Below, piece after piece: positions 1-7,772 of a stretch of 64,000 nt of DNA; position 1 is the stretch's first letter, and every line of letters starts with the position of its first letter. Both the position numbers and the translations under genes were made by a program. The stretch covers positions 248,001 through 312,000 of the forward strand of contig NZ_JABBNI010000014.1 of the NCBI RefSeq assembly GCF_012926525.1, written 5' to 3'. The stretch comes from Clostridium muellerianum (GTDB lineage: Bacteria; Bacillota; Clostridia; Clostridiales; Clostridiaceae). The notes under the pieces were generated by a model. It worked only from the letters and a program-made list of their open reading frames with translations, was not told where the DNA came from and ran no database searches.

Positions 1-96
1 CATGCTGCAATATGTAATATATAACTCTAAATTGCATAAGCGCAAGTACTTACCAATATCATTATAATTTATATTTCAATGAAAGGAGTGTTCAAA

Positions 97-1449
97 ATGA
101 ACTCTTGGGTACATGAAGCAATATTCTACCACATATATCCATTAGGATTTTGTGAAGCACCTTTTTCTAATGATTCAAAAATAGAAATTGTAAATAGAAT
201 AGAAAAAATAGAAAAATGGATTCCTCATTTAAAATCCTTAGGCATAAATGCAGTTTATCTAGGTCCTATTTTTGAATCTAACACCCACGGATACGATACT
301 ACCGATTATTACAAAATTGATCGAAGGCTTGGAAATGATGAAGATTTTAAAGAAGTTTGTATGACACTTCACAAAAATGGAATTAAAATAGTACTGGATG
401 GTGTATTTAATCATGTAGGAAGAAACTTTTTTGCTTTTAAAGACGTTAAAAAAAACAAACAAAACTCAAAATATTGCAATTGGTTTTCTAATATTAACTT
501 TAATTTAGAAAATCCTTACAAAGACAGCTTTTGTTATGATACCTGGGAAGGTCATTATGAACTGGTAAAACTAAATTTAAAAAATCCAGAAGTAAAAGAA
601 CATATATTTAAAGCTATATGTTACTGGATAAAATATTTTGATATTGACGGCTTAAGATTAGATGCTGCAAATTGCTTAGATATAGATTTTTTAAAAGAGC
701 TTTCACTCTATTGCAAAAATAAGAAACATGATTTTTGGCTTATGGGTGAAATAATTCATGGAGATTACAATGTATGGGCAAATAAAAATATGCTAGATTC
801 TATTACTAATTATGAATGTTATAAAGGTATTTATTCAAGTTTAAATGACAAAAATTATTTTGAAATAAATTATTCTTTGAATAGACAGTTTGGGGATCAT
901 GGAATATATAAAAACTTAAATCTTTACAATTTTATTGACAATCATGATGTGACAAGAATATCAAGTATATTAAATAATCCAAATCACATTTATCTTGCAT
1001 ACGCTCTACTTTTTACAATGCCCGGAATACCTTCTATATACTATGGTAGTGAATATGGTATAACAGGAAAAAAAGAAAAGAATTCTGATTTATCTCTAAG
1101 ACCTAGCTTAAATGAAATAGAAAGCAAAACTTTGAATAGAGATATTTTTAATTTAGTAGCTAAACTTTCTAAAATAAGAATTTCTTCTCCTGCATTAAAA
1201 TTAGGAAAATATAAAGAAATTATTATAAGAAATGAGCAGATTGTTTTTGCTAGAATTTGTGATACAGAAACTATATTAATTGCACTAAATTTATCAGATA
1301 AAAAGATTGCTTCTCTAGAATTTAGTATTTCTAATTCTATAAATTATTTGTTGGATCTTTTTAATAATGGTGAAAAAAATACTATAATAAACGGAAAAGC
1401 ACTTTTAAATCTTGAACCTTACTGTATAAAAATATTAAAAGCTTACTAA
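97..1449 (+). CDS. Alpha-amylase family glycoside hydrolase (GH13)
   Basis: This is a (beta/alpha)8 GH13 enzyme of about 450 residues that would hydrolyse or rearrange alpha-glucosidic bonds. It has no signal peptide, so it should act on intracellular maltodextrin or glycogen. All catalytic motifs are visible: DGVFNH (region I), GLRLDAA with the nucleophile Asp near residue 190, GEI with the acid/base Glu near 217, and FIDNHD near 283. The start is taken at 97 because AAAGGAG lies 8 nt upstream; the in-frame ATG at 79 would include that ribosome binding site. The exact specificity (cyclomaltodextrinase, neopullulanase or amylase) cannot be read from sequence. Confidence 0.9.
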   Translation: MNSWVHEAIFYHIYPLGFCEAPFSNDSKIEIVNRIEKIEKWIPHLKSLGINAVYLGPIFESNTHGYDTTDYYKIDRRLGNDEDFKEVCMTLHKNGIKIVLDGVFNHVGRNFFAFKDVKKNKQNSKYCNWFSNINFNLENPYKDSFCYDTWEGHYELVKLNLKNPEVKEHIFKAICYWIKYFDIDGLRLDAANCLDIDFLKELSLYCKNKKHDFWLMGEIIHGDYNVWANKNMLDSITNYECYKGIYSSLNDKNYFEINYSLNRQFGDHGIYKNLNLYNFIDNHDVTRISSILNNPNHIYLAYALLFTMPGIPSIYYGSEYGITGKKEKNSDLSLRPSLNEIESKTLNRDIFNLVAKLSKIRISSPALKLGKYKEIIIRNEQIVFARICDTETILIALNLSDKKIASLEFSISNSINYLLDLFNNGEKNTIINGKALLNLEPYCIKILKAY

Positions 1450-1615
1450 AAAAGTTTATATTAATTTAAAATAAGAATTAAGAATAAAATTTCATTTATA
1501 CCACCTGGTTTGGATTTTTTTAATTAAGATAATCCTTAGGTTTGCATTGTATTAAATAATTTATCTTATTTTTGGTTAAACTTCTTAATATATATTTAAG
1601 AAGGGAGATACTAAT

Positions 1616-1936
1616 ATGTCAAGAATTAATTGCGACGTTATAAACTGTTCTCATAATAATGAAAGGATTTGTTATGCCAATGTTATAAATGTTGGAGGAA
1701 AAAGTGCTCATAGTAATTCTGAAACTTGCTGTGCATCTTTTTTAGACTCTTTATCTTATAGCCATCTTACAAACAATGTTAATAGCCCACAAAATAGCTG
1801 CAGCTCAATTACCTGCAACGTAGTTACATGTACCCATAATTCCAATAGTATTTGCAGAGCTGACTCTATAAAAGTTAATGGGGATAATGTAAATTTATAT
1901 ACAGAGACTAATTGTTTAACCTTTAAAAATGAATAA
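1616..1936 (+). CDS. DUF1540 protein with two tandem domains
   Basis: This small cysteine-rich protein of 106 residues contains two copies of the DUF1540 unit, at about residues 3-43 and 65-105. Each has the pattern C-x4-C-x7/8-C ... C, for example INCDVINCSHN and ITCNVVTCTHN. The family is common in clostridia and probably binds a metal, but it has no known function. An AGGGAG ribosome binding site lies just upstream of the ATG. A strong terminator follows and also serves the opposite strand. Confidence 0.85.
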   Translation: MSRINCDVINCSHNNERICYANVINVGGKSAHSNSETCCASFLDSLSYSHLTNNVNSPQNSCSSITCNVVTCTHNSNSICRADSIKVNGDNVNLYTETNCLTFKNE

Positions 1937-1946
1937 TTTATCACAA

Positions 1947-1981
1947 AAAGGATTCCTTAATATTTCTATAAGGAATCCTTT
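1947..1981. terminator. Bidirectional terminator between DUF1540 gene and rubrerythrin remnant
   Basis: A perfect 13-bp stem (AAAGGATTCCTTA / TAAGGAATCCTTT) with a 9-nt loop is followed by T-rich sequence on the plus strand. On the minus strand it sits directly after the stop codon of the rubrerythrin remnant. This suggests it was the original shared terminator of two convergent genes. Confidence 0.8.
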
Positions 1982-1984
1982 CTT

Positions 1985-2041
1985 TTATTTAAAATATCTA
2001 TTCAATAAGCCTTCAAAAGCTCTACCATGTCTGGCTTCGTC
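1985..2041 (-). pseudogene. 3'-end remnant of a reverse rubrerythrin gene (candidate attachment-site duplication)
   Basis: Reading leftward, 18 codons plus a stop encode DEARHGRAFEGLLNRYFK, matching the C-terminus of the intact rubrerythrin at 10007-10549 ([18 protein letters not shown]) at 14 of 18 residues. By my hand alignment 40 of 57 nucleotides match, and most differences are in third codon positions. Upstream of Asp the similarity ends and an in-frame stop appears. The remnant lies between its natural terminator and the element integrase. The simplest reading is that it is the host gene's original 3' end, displaced when the element integrated and supplied a substitute end. A tandem paralogue deleted down to its tail is the alternative. 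Confidence 0.75.
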
Positions 2042-2088
2042 TTGATACTATGAGTATCTACAAGGGTTACAGGCACTAATTTTTTAAA

Positions 2089-2106
2089 TGTACATAGTTA
2101 TGTACA
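2089..2106. repeat. TGTACATA palindrome at left end of the element
   Basis: TGTACATAGTTATGTACA is an 18-bp perfect inverted repeat with a 2-nt centre, followed by ACCA, just downstream of the integrase stop codon. A related site, TGTACAGTATTAGGTACAACC, lies near the right end (9893-9913), and another (TGTACAGTAT...AGTACAA) lies in front of the integrase at 3536-3555. These may be recombinase or accessory-protein binding sites at the element ends; that is inference. Confidence 0.5.
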
Positions 2107-2112
2107 ACCACT

Positions 2113-3498
2113 TTACTTGATTTCATCATTGGTTTCTTCAAATAAATATGACAAGTCCTTTTGGATTTTAGCTAGGTTTTCTGCATCTTTCTTTGGTTCT
2201 TCAACCAAGTACACTCTTGCTTTTTCAAAAGCTGCATCGATTGTTTCTATATTTTCTATCAACTTATCTCTTGTAAACTTGTTCTCATCAGCATAAAAAC
2301 GCAATGTGGTCGAAAACTTCTTATGGCCAAGTCTTAGCATTAGCTCGTGAACAGGTGTGTTTAGATTCACCATTTGTGTTGCATGGGTTCTACGCAAGCT
2401 ATGAAAATTGAAGTCTATACCTGTTTCTTTCTTAATGGCCCTAGTCCAGTATTTGATACTATTAGGTGTGAGTAACTCTCCATTCTCCTTACGACAAATA
2501 AAGTCACCACCAACTATTCGCTCTAATAAAACTCCATTTTTATCTTTGTCTAGCACAACCTCTGTGTTTCTATAAGCATCTGGATTAGCTTCACGAGTTT
2601 CTTTTTGCTTGTTATCTACCTCAAATAAATGTTCAATCATAGGCAAAGTTAAATCAATAGTTCTCACGGCCGCAAATGTCTTCACTGGACCTAAACATAT
2701 AGCACCATCTTCAAATCCCATCTGTCTATTAATCTTTACAGTAGAATTACCCCAATCTATATTACTAAACCTCAAACCAAATACCTCAGATATACGCAAC
2801 CCAAGCTTGAAGCCCAATAAAAACGCAGTGTAGCAGTTACCTCGTCTAAATACTGACTCTATCTTGGCTATTTCTTCCATCGTATAAGACTTTATATTTC
2901 TTTCATCTTCCTCATCTTCGTGTGTTCTGTCAGGCATAGTAAGGCGATTACCCTTGTCGATAACCATTTTAGTATATCTGTCAGTATCAATCAAATCGTG
3001 TCCATATGCTCGACCATAGAGCAAGTAAAAGAATTTTAAAAATCCTTCCACATACTTATAGGAATAACCACCTTGGTAACTTTCAATACCATCACCATAA
3101 GCATACATTTTAGCTAGATAATCTTTTAGCTCCTGTGCTGTAATAGTCGATATATAGCGGTTACCAAAGTTCTTTTCTATGTGATTCTCCCACATAGATT
3201 GTTGCTTTCGTATCGTGGACTTAGCTTTTTGAGCTGTACCATTCAACATATACTCCTCATAAATCTCACTAAGCTTAGCATCTTTAACCACAATAGGTTT
3301 TGGTGGTTTCGGTGTCTTCAATTCAATGAGTTTCTTAGCTCTTGCTTCAACGGCTTGTTTCTTCGTTTTAAAAGGATTACCTGAATCGTCTTGTCTTGCC
3401 TTTGCAGTAGCCTTTAAATCCTTAGTATTAATTACAATCCTATACTCCCAACTACCATCTTCTAACTGATAAACGCCAGTATCATTAACTTTAGCCAT
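2113..3498 (-). CDS. int: Tyrosine recombinase / integrase (Tn916-type)
   Basis: This site-specific integrase of 461 residues should catalyse integration and excision of the element that follows. The N-terminus (to about residue 60) has the AP2-like arm-binding fold, with GSWEYRI and KTKKQAVEA. A SAM-like core-binding domain covers about residues 75-180. The catalytic domain carries Arg in GLRISEVFGL, the HSLRRTH motif, and LGHKKFSTTLRFYAD with the His and the nucleophilic Tyr. The start at 3498 is preferred because AAGGGGGG lies 8 nt upstream; a longer frame to 3555 lacks a ribosome binding site. It is the leftmost gene of the element and points outward, as is usual for integrases next to an attachment site. 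Confidence 0.93.
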   Translation of the reverse strand: MAKVNDTGVYQLEDGSWEYRIVINTKDLKATAKARQDDSGNPFKTKKQAVEARAKKLIELKTPKPPKPIVVKDAKLSEIYEEYMLNGTAQKAKSTIRKQQSMWENHIEKNFGNRYISTITAQELKDYLAKMYAYGDGIESYQGGYSYKYVEGFLKFFYLLYGRAYGHDLIDTDRYTKMVIDKGNRLTMPDRTHEDEEDERNIKSYTMEEIAKIESVFRRGNCYTAFLLGFKLGLRISEVFGLRFSNIDWGNSTVKINRQMGFEDGAICLGPVKTFAAVRTIDLTLPMIEHLFEVDNKQKETREANPDAYRNTEVVLDKDKNGVLLERIVGGDFICRKENGELLTPNSIKYWTRAIKKETGIDFNFHSLRRTHATQMVNLNTPVHELMLRLGHKKFSTTLRFYADENKFTRDKLIENIETIDAAFEKARVYLVEEPKKDAENLAKIQKDLSYLFEETNDEIK

Positions 3499-3836
3499 AC
3501 AACATACCCCCCTTAAAATTACTCTAAGATTATCATGTACAGTATAAAAGTACAATACAATTCACGATATTTCTTCAAATAAAACGGGCAAGAAAGTCCT
3601 ATGAAATAGGGAAGTTGTTACATAGATGGCAAAGGCCATATTATTATACTAAATATTAATAAATTAGTAGTTAGTAGGCAAAAATTGTCATAGGCATAGA
3701 TACTTAAAGTCATAACATTAAGTTCTTCATAAACACAATAACTATGAAATAAATATGTACATTTTAGAACTTTTTTTGTTTACGGCACATAGTATTAGTA
3801 TGAACCGATTTACTGTATGAGCAGTATGCGGAATAC

Positions 3837-3940
3837 AAGTACAGCACTATTATATATAAGTATAGAGCTACTAGATACAGGTACAGGATTACTTGATATA
3901 AGTACAGAGCTATTATACACAACTACGAGTTAGTTTATAC
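3837..3940. repeat. Five tandem degenerate 21-bp iterons
   Basis: Units start at 3837, 3858, 3879, 3900 and 3921. The first four read AAGTACAGCACTATTATATAT, then AAGTATAGAGCTACTAGATA, AGGTACAGGATTACTTGATA and AAGTACAGAGCTATTATACA with one more base each; the fifth is 20 bp and weaker. The period of exactly 21 bp is two helical turns, so a bound protein would line up on one face. Such iterons normally bind a replication initiator. Confidence 0.7.
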
Positions 3941-4304
3941 ATAGTAATGGTATATCACCGAACTCTGTATGAACAGAAATCGGTATAAACCGTCGGTGTA
4001 TCAGGGGTTGACGGGATTTTCAAAGTAGGTCGAATAAAACCAACAAGATTACAGGATACTGGATTATTAAATTTATATTGTTAATTCGCTATGCAATCGC
4101 CTTAGAGGCAGTTTTGAGGGGGTACTGGTATATTTGTATGTCTAGGTGGGTAAGGGGGATTAGAGGCGATTATATGAGGTGTTGAGAATTTCTGATAAAA
4201 ACTTCAAGGATTATGAAGGTTTTAGACACATAAGATTCGAGGTTTAAACCCTATAAACCGGCCTGTAGATGGATTTATGTATAAAGCATTGCACCTTTAA
4301 AATA

Positions 4305-4338
4305 ATCTGTAATTCTGCACTGATACAGAATTACAGAT
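4305..4338. repeat. Perfect 13-bp-stem hairpin in the element non-coding block
   Basis: ATCTGTAATTCTG pairs with CAGAATTACAGAT across an 8-nt loop. No poly-T tract follows on either side, so it is unlikely to be a simple terminator. It could be a nicking, single-strand-origin or protein-binding structure. Confidence 0.5.
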
Positions 4339-4646
4339 AGACATAGTGAAACCCCGCATACTACAAGAGTTGTGGGGCTATTAAAATCTATGAATCAAGG
4401 TTACATTAATACATTCATAGTGAAATTATACTATGATACCAAAAGTATCTATATTAATCCTGTGGACCTTCGGACAGATAAAAATAATGGAAAACTCACT
4501 GTCTGAAATGGCTGAAACGAGTCTATGACTAGCCTCACTTACATTTCTACTATCTTGGTACTACAAATCATTCTAACTCATAGTGTATATTTTTGAAGAA
4601 TTTTATGAGAGTGAGTGCCTTGGGAAACCTATGAATACGGGCGGTC

Positions 4647-6329
4647 TTAGGTGTCTTGAATTTCGAGTGGAAACCGATAGTAATTGAATGATTTTTCTAC
4701 ATTTGTACTTCCAATTTGAACATAAGTACCCGTTGGTTTATGTTCAATTTCGAGCAATCCGTGGTCAACCATACGATGCTTTACTACCGTGTAAACGTGG
4801 TGTTTATCTAGGATAAGCACTTTCCCCAAAGCTTCGTATGTACATTTTACACCTAAATAAGCATTACGTCTAATCGTGATATATAACTTTAGCTCCTGTT
4901 GGCTGATTTCTCCAGTTCCAAGCAGTTCAAAGAGTTTCACTGGCAAAGTTACGAACTGCTTAGATTTAGTGTAGTTCTTCGCTTTATATACAGCCACACC
5001 AGTAGCAGATTTAGTTATCAAATTAAGTTCCAATAGAGCTTTCATAGAGCGTGATACCTTCTGCTCTGATAATCCTGTCAGAGTTATAAGTTCTGACACC
5101 TTATAAGCTTTCTTACTTTCGATTAAAACTTTTAGAATTACATAAGCGTAACCTTTTAGAGTGCGTAAGCAATCATCGGTTAAATATCTTCCGTCCAGTA
5201 TGTAAAATTGTGTGCTATCTTCTGTTGGGCCTCGTCTACATTTTGGACATCGGGCCTCGTCACAATACTTTACAAGTATGGAAGAAAAGCTGTTTCTGTC
5301 GGATAAACACCCCAGTAGACTGTATTCTTTATTATCTTTGGGTTTCCAGTATCTATTAAAATCTTTAATGACTTCATCGTCTGACTTTGCATCCTCTGCT
5401 ACACATAAAGAATTACATGTCTCATTCCAGCTTAATACGATTTCTAATGCTTCGCTTTGAGGTACTTTAGCACAATCACGGAAGTAACTTACTATTCTAC
5501 CAAGACACTTATTTCTCTCACCCTTAGGTACGCCAGTCTCAAGCATTTTTGCTACACAAGGATACATACCACGGAACTTTCGTGTTATAGATTTTTTTCG
5601 AGTTACCGGTCTACCTATGCCAGTAGCTTTCTCTAACTTTTTAAGCTTACTCTCTAAGAAATCCAATGTGTATCTCCTGTATTTATTGTCATTGGTATAT
5701 GCAGATACTATATTTACAGATAACGGGGATTCTTTATCTTTGTGATTAAGTGTTCCGGGTAGGCGTAGCGATTGGGCTTGACTGATATTTGCAATGTCGG
5801 CCCCGCATAAAACTGCAAATCTACGAGTGATTGAAGTAACACGGGCTATATCAGTTGTTTCTTCAATACCTATATAAATATGATAACCGTGACCTGAATC
5901 TATGACATAATGTATAAATAGACCTCCAGTTGTAACCTTGAAGTGGTTCGTAAATTCTTGTATCGTTTCAAATTTACCCTTAAAATCTTTCTTATCAAGG
6001 TCAAAGCCCAAACAAAAGCGGCGACTCATATTCTCACCTTCTTTAGTTTTAGCCTCACTCTTAACTGAGGATAAAGTTATAAAAGTATCACAATCCTTTA
6101 ATCCCTGTTTTAACCTTAGCTTTAAAAGTTCTTTATTTTCAAAATAGAAAACTCGAGGTATATCTCGTCTGAAAAACAGAGCAATTTTTTCATTGGCCAA
6201 TAAAGACGGAAACAAAAAGTCGATATAGTTATCTAATGTTGATAAATACATAGGTTCTAGTGGTTCTAAGTTGCTGAAATTATGTTCTCCGACACTTGTA
6301 TGCCAAGCACCTCTCTGAATTGTACGCAT
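4647..6329 (-). CDS. Replication protein with archaeo-eukaryotic primase-like domain
   Basis: This 560-residue protein probably primes or initiates replication of the element. The N-terminal half has the signature of plasmid and phage AEP primases: GFDLDKKD (the acidic DxD metal site, about residue 108), SGHGYHIYI (motif II with its His), and RLPGTLNHK (motif III, about 192). A Cys pair in CDEARCPKCRRG near residue 365 may bind zinc. The C-terminal third has winged-helix features (VSELITLTGLSEQKVSRS). No Walker helicase motif was seen, so a host or partner helicase would be needed. AAAGGAGG precedes the ATG by 9 nt. It overlaps nothing but follows the next gene by 4 nt, so the two share an operon. 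Distant from well-known Rep families; the AEP call rests on motifs only. Confidence 0.7.
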   Translation of the reverse strand: MRTIQRGAWHTSVGEHNFSNLEPLEPMYLSTLDNYIDFLFPSLLANEKIALFFRRDIPRVFYFENKELLKLRLKQGLKDCDTFITLSSVKSEAKTKEGENMSRRFCLGFDLDKKDFKGKFETIQEFTNHFKVTTGGLFIHYVIDSGHGYHIYIGIEETTDIARVTSITRRFAVLCGADIANISQAQSLRLPGTLNHKDKESPLSVNIVSAYTNDNKYRRYTLDFLESKLKKLEKATGIGRPVTRKKSITRKFRGMYPCVAKMLETGVPKGERNKCLGRIVSYFRDCAKVPQSEALEIVLSWNETCNSLCVAEDAKSDDEVIKDFNRYWKPKDNKEYSLLGCLSDRNSFSSILVKYCDEARCPKCRRGPTEDSTQFYILDGRYLTDDCLRTLKGYAYVILKVLIESKKAYKVSELITLTGLSEQKVSRSMKALLELNLITKSATGVAVYKAKNYTKSKQFVTLPVKLFELLGTGEISQQELKLYITIRRNAYLGVKCTYEALGKVLILDKHHVYTVVKHRMVDHGLLEIEHKPTGTYVQIGSTNVEKSFNYYRFPLEIQDT

Positions 6330-6333
6330 AACC

Positions 6334-6564
6334 TTATACCTCCTTTTTGTAGTCTAGTAGTAGATTTATTAAATACCTTGGAGCAGTAACCACTTCAAAT
6401 AGTAGACCGGTCTCAGTGCATATGTATTGCTCCCTATTTGGTTCCTGCTCAGACACCGATATTAGGGTAATTGTACCTTCGGCACGTGCTTTCATTACGG
6501 TATTGATTGCGGATTGTGGTAGTGGTCTTCCACAAATGTCGTAAAGTGCATATGCTTGCTCCAT
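6334..6564 (-). CDS. Small hypothetical protein of the element
   Basis: This 76-residue protein is not recognised. It has no membrane segment and contains one Cys pair too far apart to be a zinc knuckle. It sits 4 nt upstream of the replication gene and about 30 nt downstream of the XRE regulator, so it belongs to the same leftward operon and may be an accessory replication or control protein. AGAGGATG precedes the ATG. Confidence 0.6.
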   Translation of the reverse strand: MEQAYALYDICGRPLPQSAINTVMKARAEGTITLISVSEQEPNREQYICTETGLLFEVVTAPRYLINLLLDYKKEV

Positions 6565-6596
6565 TAAATCACATCCTCTTTATATAATGCTTTTGT

Positions 6597-6836
6597 TTAA
6601 TCCTCGCTTTCAAGAGTTTGCCTAGCACGGCAAACTGTATCCCTTGTAACTTCATCTACGCCAAAGTCAAGAGCTATGTTAGTTAGCAATAAATTTAATA
6701 TATAATCAGGCGGTATCCTGACCTCCAATTCCCAGTCCTGTAGAGTACGAACAGATATTTTGTACTTTTCCGCCAGCTCGTACTGTTTTAAACCTATTTT
6801 TTTGCGCACAGCTCTTAATGTCGCGCCTGTAGCCAT
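6597..6836 (-). CDS. XRE-family HTH transcriptional regulator
   Basis: This is a small single-domain DNA-binding protein of 79 residues. The helix-turn-helix is clear at about residues 10-45: LRAVRKKIGLKQYELAEKYK followed by ISVRTLQDWE. The ATG at 6836 has AAAGGAG 8 nt upstream; an upstream GTG at 6845 overlaps that site. It heads the operon containing the small protein and the replication gene. Three copies of a 15-bp ACACGCTnAGCGTGT palindrome stand in its promoter region, the nearest abutting the -10 box, so it most likely represses its own operon. Confidence 0.85.
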   Translation of the reverse strand: MATGATLRAVRKKIGLKQYELAEKYKISVRTLQDWELEVRIPPDYILNLLLTNIALDFGVDEVTRDTVCRARQTLESED

Positions 6837-6867
6837 TATAATCACTCCTTTACATACTATTAATAAT

Positions 6868-6888
6868 ATTATAACACGCTGAGCGTGT
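6868..6888 (-). promoter_or_regulatory. Operator 1 abutting the -10 box of the XRE-rep operon
   Basis: ACACGCTGAGCGTGT (6874-6888) is a perfect 7-1-7 palindrome. A minus-strand TATAAT lies immediately beside it at 6873-6868, so a bound protein would occupy the spacer of the promoter. Read as a repressor operator; the identity of the repressor (XRE gene next door) is inferred. Confidence 0.7.
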
Positions 6889-6911
6889 ATAGATAAAGTT
6901 TTTTCTCATAC

Positions 6912-6926
6912 ACACGCTGTGCGTGT
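6912..6926. promoter_or_regulatory. Operator 2 (ACACGCT-type palindrome)
   Basis: ACACGCTGTGCGTGT is the second copy of the same palindrome, 38 bp upstream of operator 1, with arms extended outward by one more C/G pair. Confidence 0.65.
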
Positions 6927-6970
6927 GCATGCTTTTATTTCAAATATAAAAATTTAAGAAATCCGACTAT

Positions 6971-7003
6971 TGTACATAGACACGCTCAGCGTGTTCATGT
7001 ACA
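6971..7003. promoter_or_regulatory. Operator 3 nested in a 33-bp palindrome
   Basis: ACACGCTCAGCGTGT (6980-6994) is the third copy. It is flanked by TGTACAT on the left and ATGTACA on the right, giving one long imperfect palindrome. The flanks match the TGTACA sites at both element ends, so two proteins may compete here. Confidence 0.6.
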
Positions 7004-7036
7004 ACTTGTGATTTTTTATCCAAATAAAAAGACATA

Positions 7037-7060
7037 GGAGTGCAACTTAAGTTACACTCC
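7037..7060. terminator. Hairpin terminator after the HTH gene
   Basis: GGAGTGCAACTTAAGTTACACTCC is nearly fully self-complementary, with one mismatched pair. It lies just downstream of the stop of the leftward HTH gene at 7083. The minus-strand continuation is moderately T-rich, so it can act as that gene's terminator and insulate the XRE operon. Confidence 0.6.
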
Positions 7061-7082
7061 TTATCTTAAATTGTTCTCAAAG

Positions 7083-7439
7083 CTATTTAGTGAAACTCGC
7101 TGATTTAATGATGTTTCTTGGAGTATAGCCGAATCTTTCATCTCGTGCTGCCTCAGCATCTGTAATGTCTGATGGTTCTTTGAATAGATTTGCTAGGTAA
7201 CTGGTCGGCTCTTTGGGTTCTTTTGTATCAATCATATCACTCATATCACACCCTTTAAGGTGGCTATAAGCCTCATTGCGTAAGACAGTCTGTACTAACT
7301 CCTCATTAAATAAGAGTTTACCTGAGTTAGCATTAGCACGTGTATATGGTAGCGTTCCTGCTGATACTCTCCTGCGGATAGTAGTTACACCCAAACCTGT
7401 TATTTTTGCTAGTTCCGTGATTGTGAGTAGCTTACTCAT
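7083..7439 (-). CDS. Excisionase-like / helix-turn-helix DNA-binding protein
   Basis: This 118-residue protein begins with a MerR/excisionase-type winged helix (TITELAKITGLGVTTIRRRV, about residues 6-25), followed by YTRANANSGKLLFNEE, as in small DNA-binding excisionases. The C-terminal half is not recognised. GAGGAGGG lies 8 nt upstream of the ATG. It is divergent from the second recombinase at 7773, and five phased 10-bp repeats lie in its upstream region. It may direct excision or regulate the divergent promoters. Confidence 0.65.
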   Translation of the reverse strand: MSKLLTITELAKITGLGVTTIRRRVSAGTLPYTRANANSGKLLFNEELVQTVLRNEAYSHLKGCDMSDMIDTKEPKEPTSYLANLFKEPSDITDAEAARDERFGYTPRNIIKSASFTK

Positions 7440-7505
7440 ATATAAAACCCTCCTCTATCTTAATCAAATTTATCCTATATTACTCAACATAAACAGGCCT
7501 GATTC

Positions 7506-7555
7506 AGTCTAAATTAGTCTAAAATAATCTAAGGTAATCTAAGGCAATCTAAATT
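7506..7555. repeat. Five tandem 10-bp repeats (wAATCTAAgg type)
   Basis: Units AGTCTAAATT, AGTCTAAAAT, AATCTAAGGT, AATCTAAGGC and AATCTAAATT run head to tail with no spacer, one per helical turn. They lie between the divergent HTH gene (start 7439) and the second tyrosine recombinase (start 7773). They are most likely a multi-site protein-binding array. Confidence 0.65.
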
Positions 7556-7687
7556 GTACTAACTTGTTCAAAAGTACGCCTTTGCTACCTAAGACGAACT
7601 GTATACCAATGAGCAAAACACCCTGTAAACCTTGCCATTACAAGACTTTCGCAATATTTATATTGAAGACATATAAAACACTTCTTC

Positions 7688-7734
7688 AAAACGCGAACTT
7701 TTTCTTTGCAAAATGCGAACTATTCTATTATAAT
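7688..7734 (+). promoter_or_regulatory. Promoter and direct-repeat operator of the second tyrosine recombinase
   Basis: TTGCAA (7706-7711) and TATAAT (7729-7734) are separated by exactly 17 bp. Two direct copies of AAAAyGCGAACT (7688-7699 and 7710-7721), 22 bp apart, flank and overlap the -35 box. This looks like a regulated promoter for the gene that starts at 7773. Confidence 0.7.
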
Positions 7735-7772
7735 AGTCTAAAGCAATTACAAATTTTAAGGAGGTATCAGCT

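Larger units (their letters stand above)
3499..4646. other. 1.1-kb non-coding block of the element (candidate replication origin)
   Basis: I see no credible gene between the integrase and the replication gene. The block holds a cluster of 21-bp tandem iterons (3837-3940), a 13-bp-stem hairpin at 4305-4338, and a GC-rich stem at 4351-4378 (CCCCGCA ... TGTGGGG). A GTATATCACCGA / TCGGTGTATC inverted pair flanks 3950-3990. Position next to a primase-type replication gene and this density of repeats suggest an origin of replication, possibly with a transfer or packaging site. That role is inference. Confidence 0.55.

Noticed and set aside
3837-3940. Possible CRISPR array
   Set aside because: Repeats are contiguous with no unique spacers and no cas genes are present.
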